From JAAFIP01 sp043772355 (lineage in GTDB: Bacteria; Pseudomonadota; Gammaproteobacteria; Burkholderiales; Burkholderiaceae_C), in assembly GCA_043772355.1 (NCBI GenBank), contig JAYVGI010000230.1:1-19751 (forward strand): a stretch of DNA of 19,751 nt, given 5' to 3'. The translations under genes were made by a program, and so were the position numbers. The notes under the pieces were generated by a model. It did not search any database. It was not told the DNA's origin and saw nothing but the letters and a program-made list of their open reading frames with translations. Position 1 is the stretch's first letter; every line of letters starts with the position of its first letter. Positions 6,458-18,172 of this stretch are shown here, one piece after another.

Positions 6458-7965
6458 ACTCTCCCAGCCCCCCGCTGCCTGCCTCTGCGCGCGTCCTCAC
6501 GCGCCGCCAAGCCGTGGGCGCAGGCACGCTGGCGCTGCTGCTCACCAAGGCAGATTTTGCTTGGGGCGCGACCATATTGGCCGTGCGTGTGTGGCCAGCT
6601 GACGACTACACCCGCGTCACCATAGAGAGCGACGGCAAGCTGACCACCAAGCAGCTCTTTGTCACCACGCCGCCGCGCTTGGCCGTAGACATTGAAGGCG
6701 TAGAGCTCAGCCCCGAGCTGCGCGAGCTGGTGGGCCGCTTCAAACCCAATGACCCGTACATCTCCGGCATCCGGGTAGGGCAGAACTCGCCCGGCGTGGT
6801 GCGCCTGGTGATAGACCTGAAACAAGCCGCCCTGCCCCAGGTGTTTAACCTGCCGCCCGTGGCCGCCTACCAGCACCGCTTGCTGCTGGATCTGTACCCG
6901 GCGCTGGCTATTGACCCGCTGGAGGCCTTGATCAACGAGCGCTTGAACGAGAGCACTGCGAGTTCTACGCACGCTACGTCCACCGGCGCTCACAGCCCTG
7001 CCAGCCCCAAGCCGGGTGCGGCCGCCAGCGCAACGCGCGACCCATTGGGCGAGCTCATTGCACAGCACAGCGGCGTCGCCAAACCAGCCAGCCCGTCAAG
7101 CTCCGGCGCATCAAGCTCCAGCTCGCTTCACTCTAGCCCATCTCACTCCAGCCCCGCAAGCGCTACCAGTTCGATAGCTTCTCGCGCAAGCTCTACAATC
7201 GCTTTGGGCAAAAATACCGCCAAAACGCCCTCCAAAACCGACCGCCTCATCATCATCGCCCTGGATCCCGGCCACGGTGGCGAAGACCCAGGGGCCATAG
7301 GCCCGCAAGGCACACAGGAAAAAGACGTGGTGCTGTCAGTGGCGCTCAAGCTGCGCGAACGCATCAACGCCGCCAGCGTCAACGGCAACCCCATGCGTGC
7401 CTACCTGACCCGCGATGCTGATTTTTTTGTGCCCCTGCAAGTGCGGGTGCAAAAGGCCCAAAAAGTCAAAGCTGATCTGTTCATCAGCATCCACGCCGAT
7501 GCCTTCACCGTGCCCACCGCACGCGGTGCCAGCGTGTTTGCGCTAAGTGAAAAAGGGGCCTCCAGCGCAGCCGCCAAATACATGGCCGACAAGGAAAACA
7601 GCGCCGACCTGGTGGGCGGCGTGAACGTGAAGGTGAAAGATCCCAGCGTGCAGCGCGCCATCCTGGACATGAGCACCACCGCGCAAATCAACGACAGCTT
7701 GAAATTAGGCGGCAGTCTGCTGGGCGAGATAGGCGGCTTTGCCAAGCTGCACAAGGCGCGGGTCGAGCAGGCCGGATTTGCCGTGCTCAAAGCCCCTGAC
7801 ATTCCCAGTGTGCTGATAGAAACCGCCTTCATCAGCAACCCCGAAGAAGAGCAGCGCCTGCGCAGTATGGACTACCAAGACCAGCTGGCCGATGCCATGC
7901 TGCGCGGCCTGCAGCGCTACTTCGCCAAGAACCCGCCGCTGGCTCGCACCCGTTCCAGCTCTTGA
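6454..7965 (+). CDS. amiC: N-acetylmuramoyl-L-alanine amidase AmiC
   Basis: A 503-residue periplasmic zinc amidase that splits septal peptidoglycan during daughter-cell separation. The N-terminus has a twin-arginine signal, LTRRQAVGAG with R17-R18 followed by a hydrophobic stretch, matching the Tat export known for AmiC. Residues about 40-150 are an AMIN domain that targets septal wall. A low-complexity Ser/Ala/Pro/Thr linker covers about 165-255. The Amidase_3 domain follows: IIALDPGHGGEDPGA with Zn ligand H274, QEKDVVL with E289, LFISIHADAF with H347, and VLIETAFISNPEEE with catalytic E456. It overlaps tsaE by 4 bp. Divisome-dependent EnvC/NlpD-type activation is known for the family; the extra helix that blocks the site appears present (about 370-420). 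Confidence 0.96.
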   Translation: MNSPSPPLPASARVLTRRQAVGAGTLALLLTKADFAWGATILAVRVWPADDYTRVTIESDGKLTTKQLFVTTPPRLAVDIEGVELSPELRELVGRFKPNDPYISGIRVGQNSPGVVRLVIDLKQAALPQVFNLPPVAAYQHRLLLDLYPALAIDPLEALINERLNESTASSTHATSTGAHSPASPKPGAAASATRDPLGELIAQHSGVAKPASPSSSGASSSSSLHSSPSHSSPASATSSIASRASSTIALGKNTAKTPSKTDRLIIIALDPGHGGEDPGAIGPQGTQEKDVVLSVALKLRERINAASVNGNPMRAYLTRDADFFVPLQVRVQKAQKVKADLFISIHADAFTVPTARGASVFALSEKGASSAAAKYMADKENSADLVGGVNVKVKDPSVQRAILDMSTTAQINDSLKLGGSLLGEIGGFAKLHKARVEQAGFAVLKAPDIPSVLIETAFISNPEEEQRLRSMDYQDQLADAMLRGLQRYFAKNPPLARTRSSS

Positions 7966-7993
7966 AGTGTGCTGTAGGGCACTACTACTTTCA

Positions 7994-8042
7994 TAGCTTT
8001 TCCCTGAGTATTCTAAAGGGCTGCGGTTTAGGGGAAAAGCTA
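7994..8042. terminator. shared hairpin between convergent amiC and dnaE
   Basis: TAGCTTTTCCC (7994-8004) pairs exactly with GGGAAAAGCTA (8032-8042), an 11-bp stem with a 27-nt loop, in the 101-bp gap between the two convergent genes. The T-runs inside both arms suit termination in either direction, although the loop is long. The text around it (CTGTAGGGC; AAGCTACCAAATAGGTAGC) resembles the AAGCAGCTA repeat family, so the terminator may derive from such repeats. Confidence 0.5.
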
Positions 8043-8066
8043 CCAAATAGGTAGCATCTGAAGCGT

Positions 8067-11000
8067 TTACTCGTATACCACCCGCGCCTCGCCTGCATGC
8101 GCCTGCGCGCTCCAGCTGGCCACGGCGGCGTCGGTGGGGAAAAATTTGGCGCGGTCGTCCAAGGCTATTTCGGCGCTGGCGCTTACCTCACCGCCTTGGC
8201 CCGGTGCCGAGCGCCAGATGTTCAGGCGCACGGGTAGGCCGCGCAGCAGCTCGCCTTGCTCGGTGACTTCTTTCTTGGGCGGAAAATCGCGCACCATGCG
8301 GGCGATGTCGGGGGATTTGCCGTTGACGCTCACTTTGAGGTATTTGCCAAACTTGGCGCGCGCCGTGGGCAAGTCCCAAATGGCGTTGACGACGAAGCGG
8401 ATGCCGCCGGAGAAGCGGTCGGCCTGGGCCTTGCCTTGCACGATGATGAGCTCGTCGTCTTTGAGCAAATTGCGGTTGGCGTTGATCAGCGCTTCGTCGG
8501 CCGTGGCTTCAATGACGGCGGATTTGTCGTCGAGCTTGAAGATGGCCAGCTTGCCGCGTTGGCCATTGATGACGCGCAGGTCGCCGACGATGCCGACCAG
8601 CGTTCTGATGTCACGCGACTCGGGCAGGCCGTCGATCTTGGTTTTGACAAACTGGCGTACCTCGCGCTCTACTTCGTCAAACAAGTGGCCGGAGAGGTAG
8701 AAGCCGACTGCGGTTTTCTCTGCCACCAGGCGCTCTTTCACGCCCCAGGGCGTGGTCTCTACCAAGGGCGGCTCTTGCGTGCTGGAGCCGTGGCTGTCAT
8801 CGTCGCCCATGTCGAACAGGCCGCCCTGGTTGGCGTTGGCCTCTTGCGCCTGGGCGTAGTCCATGGCCAGCTCGATGGAGGCCATGAGGGCGGCGCGGTT
8901 GAGCTGCAGGCTGTCGAAGGCACCCGCTTTGATCAACGCCTCGATGGTGCGTTTGTTGATTTTGGTGCGTTCTACGCGGGCGCAAAAATCGAACAGGCTG
9001 GTGAAGGGGCCGCCTGATTGTCTGGCGGCGATGATGGCTTCTACGGCTTGCTGCCCGGTGCCTTTGACGGCGCCCAGGCCATAGCGGATGACCTTATCGC
9101 TCACGGGCTCAAAGCGGTGGGTGCCACGGTTCACATCGGGCGGCTCGAAGGTCAGGCCAAAGTTGTCCTGCGCGTCTTGGAACAAGAGTTTCAGCTTGTC
9201 GGTGTCGCCCATTTCCACCGTCATGTTGGCGCAGAAAAACTCGGCCGTGTAGTGCACCTTGAGCCAACCGGTGTGGTAAGCCAGCAGCGAGTAAGCGGCG
9301 GCGTGCGACTTGTTAAAGCCGTAGCCTGCAAACTTCTCCATCAGGTCAAATATCTCATCGGCCTTGAGTTCGGGAATGTCGTTTTTAGCCGCGCCTGCAC
9401 GGAAGATGCCGCGATGCTCGGCCATCTCCTCGACCTTCTTTTTACCCATGGCGCGGCGCAGCAAGTCCGCGCCGCCCAAGCTGTAGCCGCCCAGGATCTG
9501 CGCAGTCTGCATCACCTGCTCTTGATAGACCATGATGCCGTAGGTCTCGCTCAGCATGTCTTTGACCAAGGGGTGCGGGTACTCAATTTCTTCGCGGCCA
9601 TGCTTGCGCGCCACGAAGCTGGGGATCAGGTCCATCGGGCCGGGGCGGTACAGGGCGTTCAGCGCAATCAGGTCTTCCAGCCGCGTGGGCTTGGCATCTT
9701 TCAGCATGCCTTGCATGCCCCGGCTTTCAAACTGGAACACGGCTTCGGTGCGGCCATCGGCAAAGAGCTTGTAGGTGGCTGCGTCGTCGAGGGGGATGTC
9801 TTCAAAGGCAAAGTTTTCCTGGCCCTTGTGGCGTGCGACGATGAAGTCTTTGGCAATCTCCACGATGGTGAGTGTGGCCAAGCCCAAGAAGTCAAACTTC
9901 ACCAGGCCCACGGCCTCTACGTCGTCTTTGTCGTACTGGCTGACAGCCGAATCGCTGCCGGGCTGCTGGTACAGCGGGCAAAAGTCGGTGAGCTTGCCGG
10001 GTGCAATCAACACACCGCCTGCATGCATGCCGACGTTGCGCGTCATGCCTTCGAGCTTGCGCGCCATGTCCAGCAGCGTGCGCACCTCTTCTTCTTTTTC
10101 CAGGCGCTCTGCCAAAATCGGCTCGGCTTTGATGGCGCCGTCAATCGTCATGTGCGTGCCCGGCTTGTTGGGGATCAGCTTGCTGATGCCATCGCAAAAG
10201 GTGTAGCTCATGTCCATCACGCGGCCCACGTCGCGTATGGCGGCGCGCGCGGCCATGGTACCGAAGGTGACGATCTGACTCACGGCCTCTTTGCCGTACT
10301 TGCCCTTCACATAGTCAATCACGCGGTCGCGGTTGGCCTGGCAAAAGTCAATATCAAAGTCGGGCATGGACACCCGCTCGGGGTTCAAAAATCGCTCGAA
10401 CAGCAGGTTGTATTGCAACGGGTCGAGGTCGGTGATCTTGAGCACATACGCCACCAAGGAGCCCGCGCCCGAACCCCGGCCTGGCCCCACCGGGCAACCA
10501 TTGGCCTTGGCCCATTGGATGAAGTCGCCCACGATCAGGAAGTAGCCGGGGAAACCCATTTTCAAAATGGTGTTGATCTCAAACTCCAGCCGCTCCACAT
10601 AGCGCGGCATCTCGCTGGCGCGCACGGTTTCGTCCGGATACAGATGTGCCATGCGCTCTTTGAGCCCCTCGTGCGAGAGGTAGCGGAAATACTCCTCAGG
10701 CGACATGCGCTGGCCGTTGACTTCGGGCGTGGGGAACTCGGGCAGCTTGGGTTTGCCCAGCTCAATCGTCAGGTTGCAGCGCCGGGCAATCTCGGCCGTG
10801 TTGGCCAGTGCACTGGGCAGGTCGGCAAACAGTGCGGTCATCTCGGCAGGCGATTTGAAGTATTGCTCGCGGGTGAACTTGCGCACGCGCCGGGCGTTGC
10901 CCAAAATCTCGCCTTCGGCAATGCACACCCGCGCCTCGTGCGCTTCGTAGTCGGTTGCAGCCAAGAACTGGATCGGGTGGGTCGCCACCACGGGCAGCTT

Positions 11001-11579
11001 AAGCCGCGCAGCCAAGGTGGCCGCCGCAGCCACATGCGCCTCATCGTCCGCACGGCCTGCGCGCTGTAGCTCGATGTAAAAGCGGTGGGTAAAGGCGTTG
11101 GCCAGCTGCATGGCAATGTCGCCAGCGCGGGCGGCATCGCCCTGCACCAGGGCTTGGCCCACGGGGCCGGCCTGCGCGCCGCTGAGCAGTAGCAGCCCTT
11201 CGTTCAAGGCCAGCAACCATTCCAGCTTGATCACCGCTTGCGTACGTGCGCCACTTTGCGTCCAGGCGCGGGCCAGCAGCTCGCTCAGGTTCAAGTAACC
11301 TTGCTTGTTTTGCACCAGCAGTAGCACGCGGCCCAGCGGGGCCTCTTTGCCGCCTTCCCTGCTGGCAAAACCCTCCAGCCATACCTCCGCACCTATCAAA
11401 GGTTTGATGCCCGCGCCACGCGCTTCTTTGTAGAACTTGACGGTGCCAAACAGGTTGCTCAGGTCAGTAATGGCCAGCGCCCCCTGGCCATATGATTGGG
11501 CGGCTTTCACGCCCTCGTCTAGTCGGACGGTGCCGTCTACGACGGAGAACTCTGTGTGCAGGCGAAGATGAATAAACAT
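8067..11579 (-). CDS. dnaE: DNA polymerase III subunit alpha
   Basis: The 1170-residue catalytic subunit of the replicative polymerase. An N-terminal PHP domain begins FIHLRLHTEFSVVDG (2-16). The C-family polymerase core has GPGRGSGAGSLVAYVL (about 365-380). PDFDIDF has catalytic D409 and D411, and VKFDFLGL supplies the third aspartate D563. RPGPMDLIP and GYGFNKSHAAAYSLLAYHTGWLK, the fingers signature, follow. A helix-hairpin-helix section has INKRTIEALIKAGAFD (about 870-890). NQGGLFDMG near 917-925 matches the internal beta-clamp binding motif. An OB-fold and a C-terminal domain complete it. Length fits the DnaE1 type. The ATG at 11579 fits the family start. It converges on amiC and lies 140 bp downstream of greA in the same direction. 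Confidence 0.98.
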   Translation of the reverse strand: MFIHLRLHTEFSVVDGTVRLDEGVKAAQSYGQGALAITDLSNLFGTVKFYKEARGAGIKPLIGAEVWLEGFASREGGKEAPLGRVLLLVQNKQGYLNLSELLARAWTQSGARTQAVIKLEWLLALNEGLLLLSGAQAGPVGQALVQGDAARAGDIAMQLANAFTHRFYIELQRAGRADDEAHVAAAATLAARLKLPVVATHPIQFLAATDYEAHEARVCIAEGEILGNARRVRKFTREQYFKSPAEMTALFADLPSALANTAEIARRCNLTIELGKPKLPEFPTPEVNGQRMSPEEYFRYLSHEGLKERMAHLYPDETVRASEMPRYVERLEFEINTILKMGFPGYFLIVGDFIQWAKANGCPVGPGRGSGAGSLVAYVLKITDLDPLQYNLLFERFLNPERVSMPDFDIDFCQANRDRVIDYVKGKYGKEAVSQIVTFGTMAARAAIRDVGRVMDMSYTFCDGISKLIPNKPGTHMTIDGAIKAEPILAERLEKEEEVRTLLDMARKLEGMTRNVGMHAGGVLIAPGKLTDFCPLYQQPGSDSAVSQYDKDDVEAVGLVKFDFLGLATLTIVEIAKDFIVARHKGQENFAFEDIPLDDAATYKLFADGRTEAVFQFESRGMQGMLKDAKPTRLEDLIALNALYRPGPMDLIPSFVARKHGREEIEYPHPLVKDMLSETYGIMVYQEQVMQTAQILGGYSLGGADLLRRAMGKKKVEEMAEHRGIFRAGAAKNDIPELKADEIFDLMEKFAGYGFNKSHAAAYSLLAYHTGWLKVHYTAEFFCANMTVEMGDTDKLKLLFQDAQDNFGLTFEPPDVNRGTHRFEPVSDKVIRYGLGAVKGTGQQAVEAIIAARQSGGPFTSLFDFCARVERTKINKRTIEALIKAGAFDSLQLNRAALMASIELAMDYAQAQEANANQGGLFDMGDDDSHGSSTQEPPLVETTPWGVKERLVAEKTAVGFYLSGHLFDEVEREVRQFVKTKIDGLPESRDIRTLVGIVGDLRVINGQRGKLAIFKLDDKSAVIEATADEALINANRNLLKDDELIIVQGKAQADRFSGGIRFVVNAIWDLPTARAKFGKYLKVSVNGKSPDIARMVRDFPPKKEVTEQGELLRGLPVRLNIWRSAPGQGGEVSASAEIALDDRAKFFPTDAAVASWSAQAHAGEARVVYE

Positions 11580-11719
11580 GCACTGATTCTATCGGCCCGG
11601 ACAGTCGTTGATGACCCCAGTGGGGATAAGCTTTTACAACAAAGCAATACGCTTGCCGCAGGGCAGGTATCAATCTTGCGGCTGCAACTACTGAACACCA
11701 GGGTAAACAGCGGCTAAAC
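11580..11719. other. greA-dnaE intergenic region
   Basis: 140 bp between the greA stop and the dnaE start. It includes the short dyad CCCCAGTGGGG (11615-11625) about 35 bp before dnaE. I found no convincing terminator for greA and no clear sigma-70 promoter for dnaE here; one of them is presumably present. Confidence 0.35.
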
Positions 11720-12196
11720 CTAGATGTACTGCACCGACACGATTTCGTAGTGTTTCTCGCCGCCGGGGGCTTGCACCACGGCGGTATCGCCCTCTTCTTT
11801 GCCTATCAACGCGCGGGCAATCGGGCTGGAGATATTGATCAAGCCTTTTTTCAGATCGGCTTCGTCTTCGCCCACGATTTGGTAGGTCACCTTGGTGCCG
11901 GTCTCGTCGTCTTCCAGTACTACCGTAGAGCCAAACACCACGCGCCCGTCAGCGTTCACCTCGGTGGGGTCGATGATTTGCGCAGCTGACAACTTGCCTT
12001 CGACTTCCTGAATACGGCCTTCAATAAAGCCCTGACGGTCTTTGGCGGCATCGTACTCGGCGTTTTCGCTCAGGTCACCTTGGGCACGCGCCTCGGAGAT
12101 GGCGTTGATCACCCATGGGCGCTCTACCGTCTTGAGCTGGTGCAGTTCGGCCTTGAGCTTTTCAGCGCCGCGTTTGGTGATAGGGATAGTAGCCAT
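11720..12196 (-). CDS. greA: transcription elongation factor GreA
   Basis: A 158-residue factor that enters the secondary channel of stalled RNA polymerase and stimulates cleavage of backtracked transcripts. The N-terminal coiled coil starts ATIPITKRGAEKLKAELHQL. Its tip carries ISEARAQGDLSENAEYDAAKD (about 35-56) with the acidic residues that position the catalytic magnesium. The C-terminal FKBP-like domain has VVFGSTVVL, YQIVGEDEAD and the closing GLINISSPIARALIGKEEGD block. The ATG at 12196 has GGAG nine bases upstream; an in-frame TTG 15 bp further up is less likely. It lies 91 bp downstream of carB, an arrangement common in Burkholderiales. A terminator-like hairpin sits directly in front of it. 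Confidence 0.97.
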   Translation of the reverse strand: MATIPITKRGAEKLKAELHQLKTVERPWVINAISEARAQGDLSENAEYDAAKDRQGFIEGRIQEVEGKLSAAQIIDPTEVNADGRVVFGSTVVLEDDETGTKVTYQIVGEDEADLKKGLINISSPIARALIGKEEGDTAVVQAPGGEKHYEIVSVQYI

Positions 12197-12210
12197 ATTT
12201 GTAAACTCCA

Positions 12211-12242
12211 AAAGGAAACCGCCGGGCGTTGCCGCTCGGCGG
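12211..12242 (-). terminator. intrinsic-terminator-like hairpin between carB and greA
   Basis: In the leftward transcript CCGCCG-A-GCG, a GCAA tetraloop and CGC-C-CGGCGG form a strong stem (12219-12242), followed at once by TTTCCTTTT. It ends about 15 bp before the greA start, and the greA Shine-Dalgarno lies just after the U-rich tract. It could end carAB transcripts, or attenuate greA from a promoter in the short gap above it. Confidence 0.65.
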
Positions 12243-12287
12243 TGGTATGCATAGAATTATGCCGCTAAAAATACGGCTTGGGCACAC

Positions 12288-15572
<3,285 letters not shown>

Positions 15573-15582
15573 CTTGCCTCAC

Positions 15583-15658
15583 TTCAAGGTCACAGTCTGT
15601 GACCTTATAAATTCATAAAAATCAATAACTTGGAAGTTCAAAGTCACAAACTGTGACC

Positions 15659-15661
<3 letters not shown>
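15583..15661. repeat. pair of GGTCACAG/CTGTGACC dyad elements between carA and carB
   Basis: Two direct copies of a 25-bp palindromic unit lie at 15583-15607 and 15637-15661 and differ at three positions. The carB-proximal copy contains GGTCACAGTCTGTGACC, palindromic except for its central base, within a 21-bp dyad (15586-15606). The other copy (dyad 15640-15660) reads AGTCACAAACTGTGACC, and its edge supplies the carA stop codon TAA. Each could form an RNA hairpin or bind a dimeric protein. The first lies about 14 nt before the carB Shine-Dalgarno sequence. Confidence 0.75.
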
Positions 15662-16855
<1,194 letters not shown>

Positions 16856-16991
16856 TGGGTTTTCTCCGTTTTCTTCGGGTACGCCCTAGCGCTTCAAAAC
16901 CTACGCTTTTTAAAGGCGTAAATCGGTAAAGCTGTGCTTGGAGGATTGGCTTGAATGCGTAAGGCGTGGGGTGGGTGCGGGAAAGCCTCTA

Positions 16992-16997
16992 ATTATA
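16992..16997 (-). promoter_or_regulatory. -10 box of a probable carA promoter
   Basis: Minus strand TATAAT, preceded by GGGC, a common context in this group. No good -35 hexamer stands at the right spacing (GTGCAA at 15 bp is the nearest). It would give a leader of about 130 nt before the carA GTG, long enough for control by leader structure or reiterative initiation, though I see no recognised riboswitch or attenuator. Confidence 0.4.
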
Positions 16998-17096
16998 GCC
17001 CAGTACAGGGTTTGCACTAGCGGGTTCTCTAGGGTGAGATTCAAAATCCCCATTCAGCGCGCATTTCAATTTTGGGTTGACAGCAGTTGGCACTCT

Positions 17097-17150
17097 TTGT
17101 TGACACATTGTTGATACTGAAATTTTTTGTTGATACAATAGTGTAAACAA
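17097..17150 (+). promoter_or_regulatory. mazEF promoter with TTGTTGAYAC repeat array
   Basis: -35 TTGATA (17111-17116) and -10 TACAAT (17134-17139) are separated by 17 bp, just upstream of mazE. TTGTTGACAC (17097-17106), TTGTTGATAC (17108-17117) and TTGTTGATAC (17127-17136) are direct repeats. GTGTAAACAA (17141-17150) is an inverted copy of the unit (8 of 10), forming a dyad with the third repeat around the -10 box. This is the expected position for autorepression by the antitoxin or the MazEF complex. Confidence 0.65.
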
Positions 17151-17165
17151 CTTGGAGAGCATTCT

Positions 17166-17414
17166 ATGAACACTACAGTCAGCCAAATTAGCGCCTGGGG
17201 TAATGGCCTGGCACTGCGCATTACCAAGCCCATGGCCAAAGCAGCGGGAGTCGCTGATGGCTCCCCAGTGCGGGTGACCATCAAGCCTGGGCGCATCGTC
17301 ATCGAATCAGAAACTGAGCCTACCCTCGAACACATGCTAGCCATGTTCGACCCCAAGCGGCACGGCGGTGAAGTGATGGCAGATGCCCCGCGCGGCGTAG
17401 AGGCGTTTGCCTGA
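17166..17414 (+). CDS. MazE-like antitoxin (AbrB/SpoVT swapped-hairpin fold)
   Basis: An 82-residue protein with an N-terminal AbrB/MazE DNA-binding fold: ISAWGNGLALRITKPMAKAAGVADGSPVRVTI (residues 8-39) has the WGNGLALRI strand and the DGSPV turn that define the family. GRIVIES follows. The C-terminal tail (about 48-82), with TLEHMLAMFDPKRHGGEV, is the flexible section expected to wrap the toxin. GGAGAG precedes the ATG at 17166 at a suitable distance. The stop overlaps the toxin start by one base (TGATG), so the pair is coupled. It probably represses its own promoter through the repeats upstream. Confidence 0.9.
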   Translation: MNTTVSQISAWGNGLALRITKPMAKAAGVADGSPVRVTIKPGRIVIESETEPTLEHMLAMFDPKRHGGEVMADAPRGVEAFA

Positions 17415-17791
17415 TGGTTGCGCGTAAGTCGGCTTTGTGGGTGCCAGACAGAGCTGAAATCATTTTTATCGAATACAGCCCCCATATCGGCGTTGAAATG
17501 CCCAACGAACATCCTATGCTCGTGATGTCTACCAAAGCATTTTCAGAGCGCACTGGCGTGGTGGTGGGCTTTCCCATGACGCACGCGCAGTTCAATGCAG
17601 ATAACCCCTTTGCCATTGCAGCAAAGGGTGACAAAGGAGAGGTGGGTTACGTCTTAACCCATCAACCCAAGTCATTTGATTGGAAGCTACGCAATGCCAG
17701 GCCACATCCATGGGGCACTGGGCATACCAAACTACTGAGCGCAGCACTCAAGCGATTCGATAGTGCGTTTAATGTTTGCGATCCATCATAA
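17414..17791 (+). CDS. MazF/PemK family endoribonuclease toxin
   Basis: A 125-residue toxin of the MazF/PemK SH3-like fold, whose members cut single-stranded RNA at short motifs. Visible signatures are WVPDRAEIIFIEYSPHIGVE near the N-terminus, HPMLVMSTKAFSERTGVVVGFPMT, and the family core HQPKSFDWKLRNARPHP. The threonine after the third strand (FPMT), equivalent to the catalytic Thr of E. coli MazF, is present. The catalytic Arg of E. coli MazF (HRP) aligns with His in NEHPM here. From memory a His at this position is usual in a subfamily found in Burkholderiales and Xanthomonads, so it need not mean inactivity. It overlaps the antitoxin gene by one base. A copy of the repeat family begins 20 bp after its stop. 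Confidence 0.9.
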   Translation: MVARKSALWVPDRAEIIFIEYSPHIGVEMPNEHPMLVMSTKAFSERTGVVVGFPMTHAQFNADNPFAIAAKGDKGEVGYVLTHQPKSFDWKLRNARPHPWGTGHTKLLSAALKRFDSAFNVCDPS

Positions 17792-17810
17792 TTTTTATAA
17801 CTGGCCTTTT

Positions 17811-17876
17811 AGCCAATGGAATATAGCGTAAGAAGCTACTGAATGAATAGCAAACGGGAAACGGGAGACCTGATCC
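17811..17876 (+). repeat. shortened composite repeat, copy C
   Basis: AGCCAATGGAATATAGCG, then AAGAAGCTACTGAATGAATAGC, then two AACGGGA heptamers and GACCTGATCC. The order matches the full copies at 18173-18353 and 19160-19332, but the middle section of about 60 bp is missing. Confidence 0.65.
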
Positions 17877-17893
17877 AGACCCGCAAGTCAAAA

Positions 17894-17909
17894 TGGTATC
17901 GCGATACCA
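17894..17909. promoter_or_regulatory. 16-bp perfect palindrome TGGTATCGCGATACCA
   Basis: A perfect 16-bp dyad, the size and symmetry of an operator for a small dimeric repressor such as a toxin-antitoxin antitoxin. It stands about 100 bp after mazF and 500 bp before vapB, with no gene start next to it. It may be left from a lost module. Confidence 0.35.
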
Positions 17910-18062
17910 CTTTGTGCGTCTTGGAGCTACTGGAGCGCCATTTCCACCCAACTGCGTAGTTACCTGCTGCGCAATGGCTCTGCCCTCAGTCACGTACCCA
18001 CTACTGCCTTACCTCAACGGCATGTAAGTGAAAATGCGCGCTACAAAAAGAGAAGCAGATAA

Positions 18063-18086
18063 CGCTATATTCTATTGAGCTGCAGC
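18063..18086 (-). repeat. inverted core copy of the repeat family
   Basis: The minus strand reads GCTGCAGCTCAATAGAATA and onward; 23 of 24 bases match the plus-strand copy at 18214-18237, so the two form an inverted pair spanning 175 bp. Confidence 0.7.
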
Positions 18087-18172
18087 CCGATATGCACCTC
18101 AAAAACTACGCATAACCACCGTTTTGGAGCAATTGGGAACCTCTTGGACTCTAAAAATTTACAGCAAACTGA

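Noticed and set aside
9018..11069. A 683-codon open frame on the plus strand within dnaE
   Set aside because: It is antisense to an unmistakable dnaE, its product is His/Gln/Val-rich without any family motif, and long antisense frames are expected in GC-rich genes.
15586..15606. CRP-type binding site in the carA-carB gap
   Set aside because: CRP sites read TGTGA-N6-TCACA; here the half-sites are in the opposite order with a 3-bp centre, so CRP is not supported.
17097..17136. Possible short CRISPR-like array from the repeated TTGTTGAYAC units
   Set aside because: Units are 10 bp, spacing is irregular (11 and 19 bp) and they overlap a promoter; operator repeats explain them better.
17843..17959. 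A 38-codon frame downstream of mazF
   Set aside because: It starts inside a repeat copy, lacks a ribosome site and matches nothing I know; mentioned only because of the palindrome inside it.
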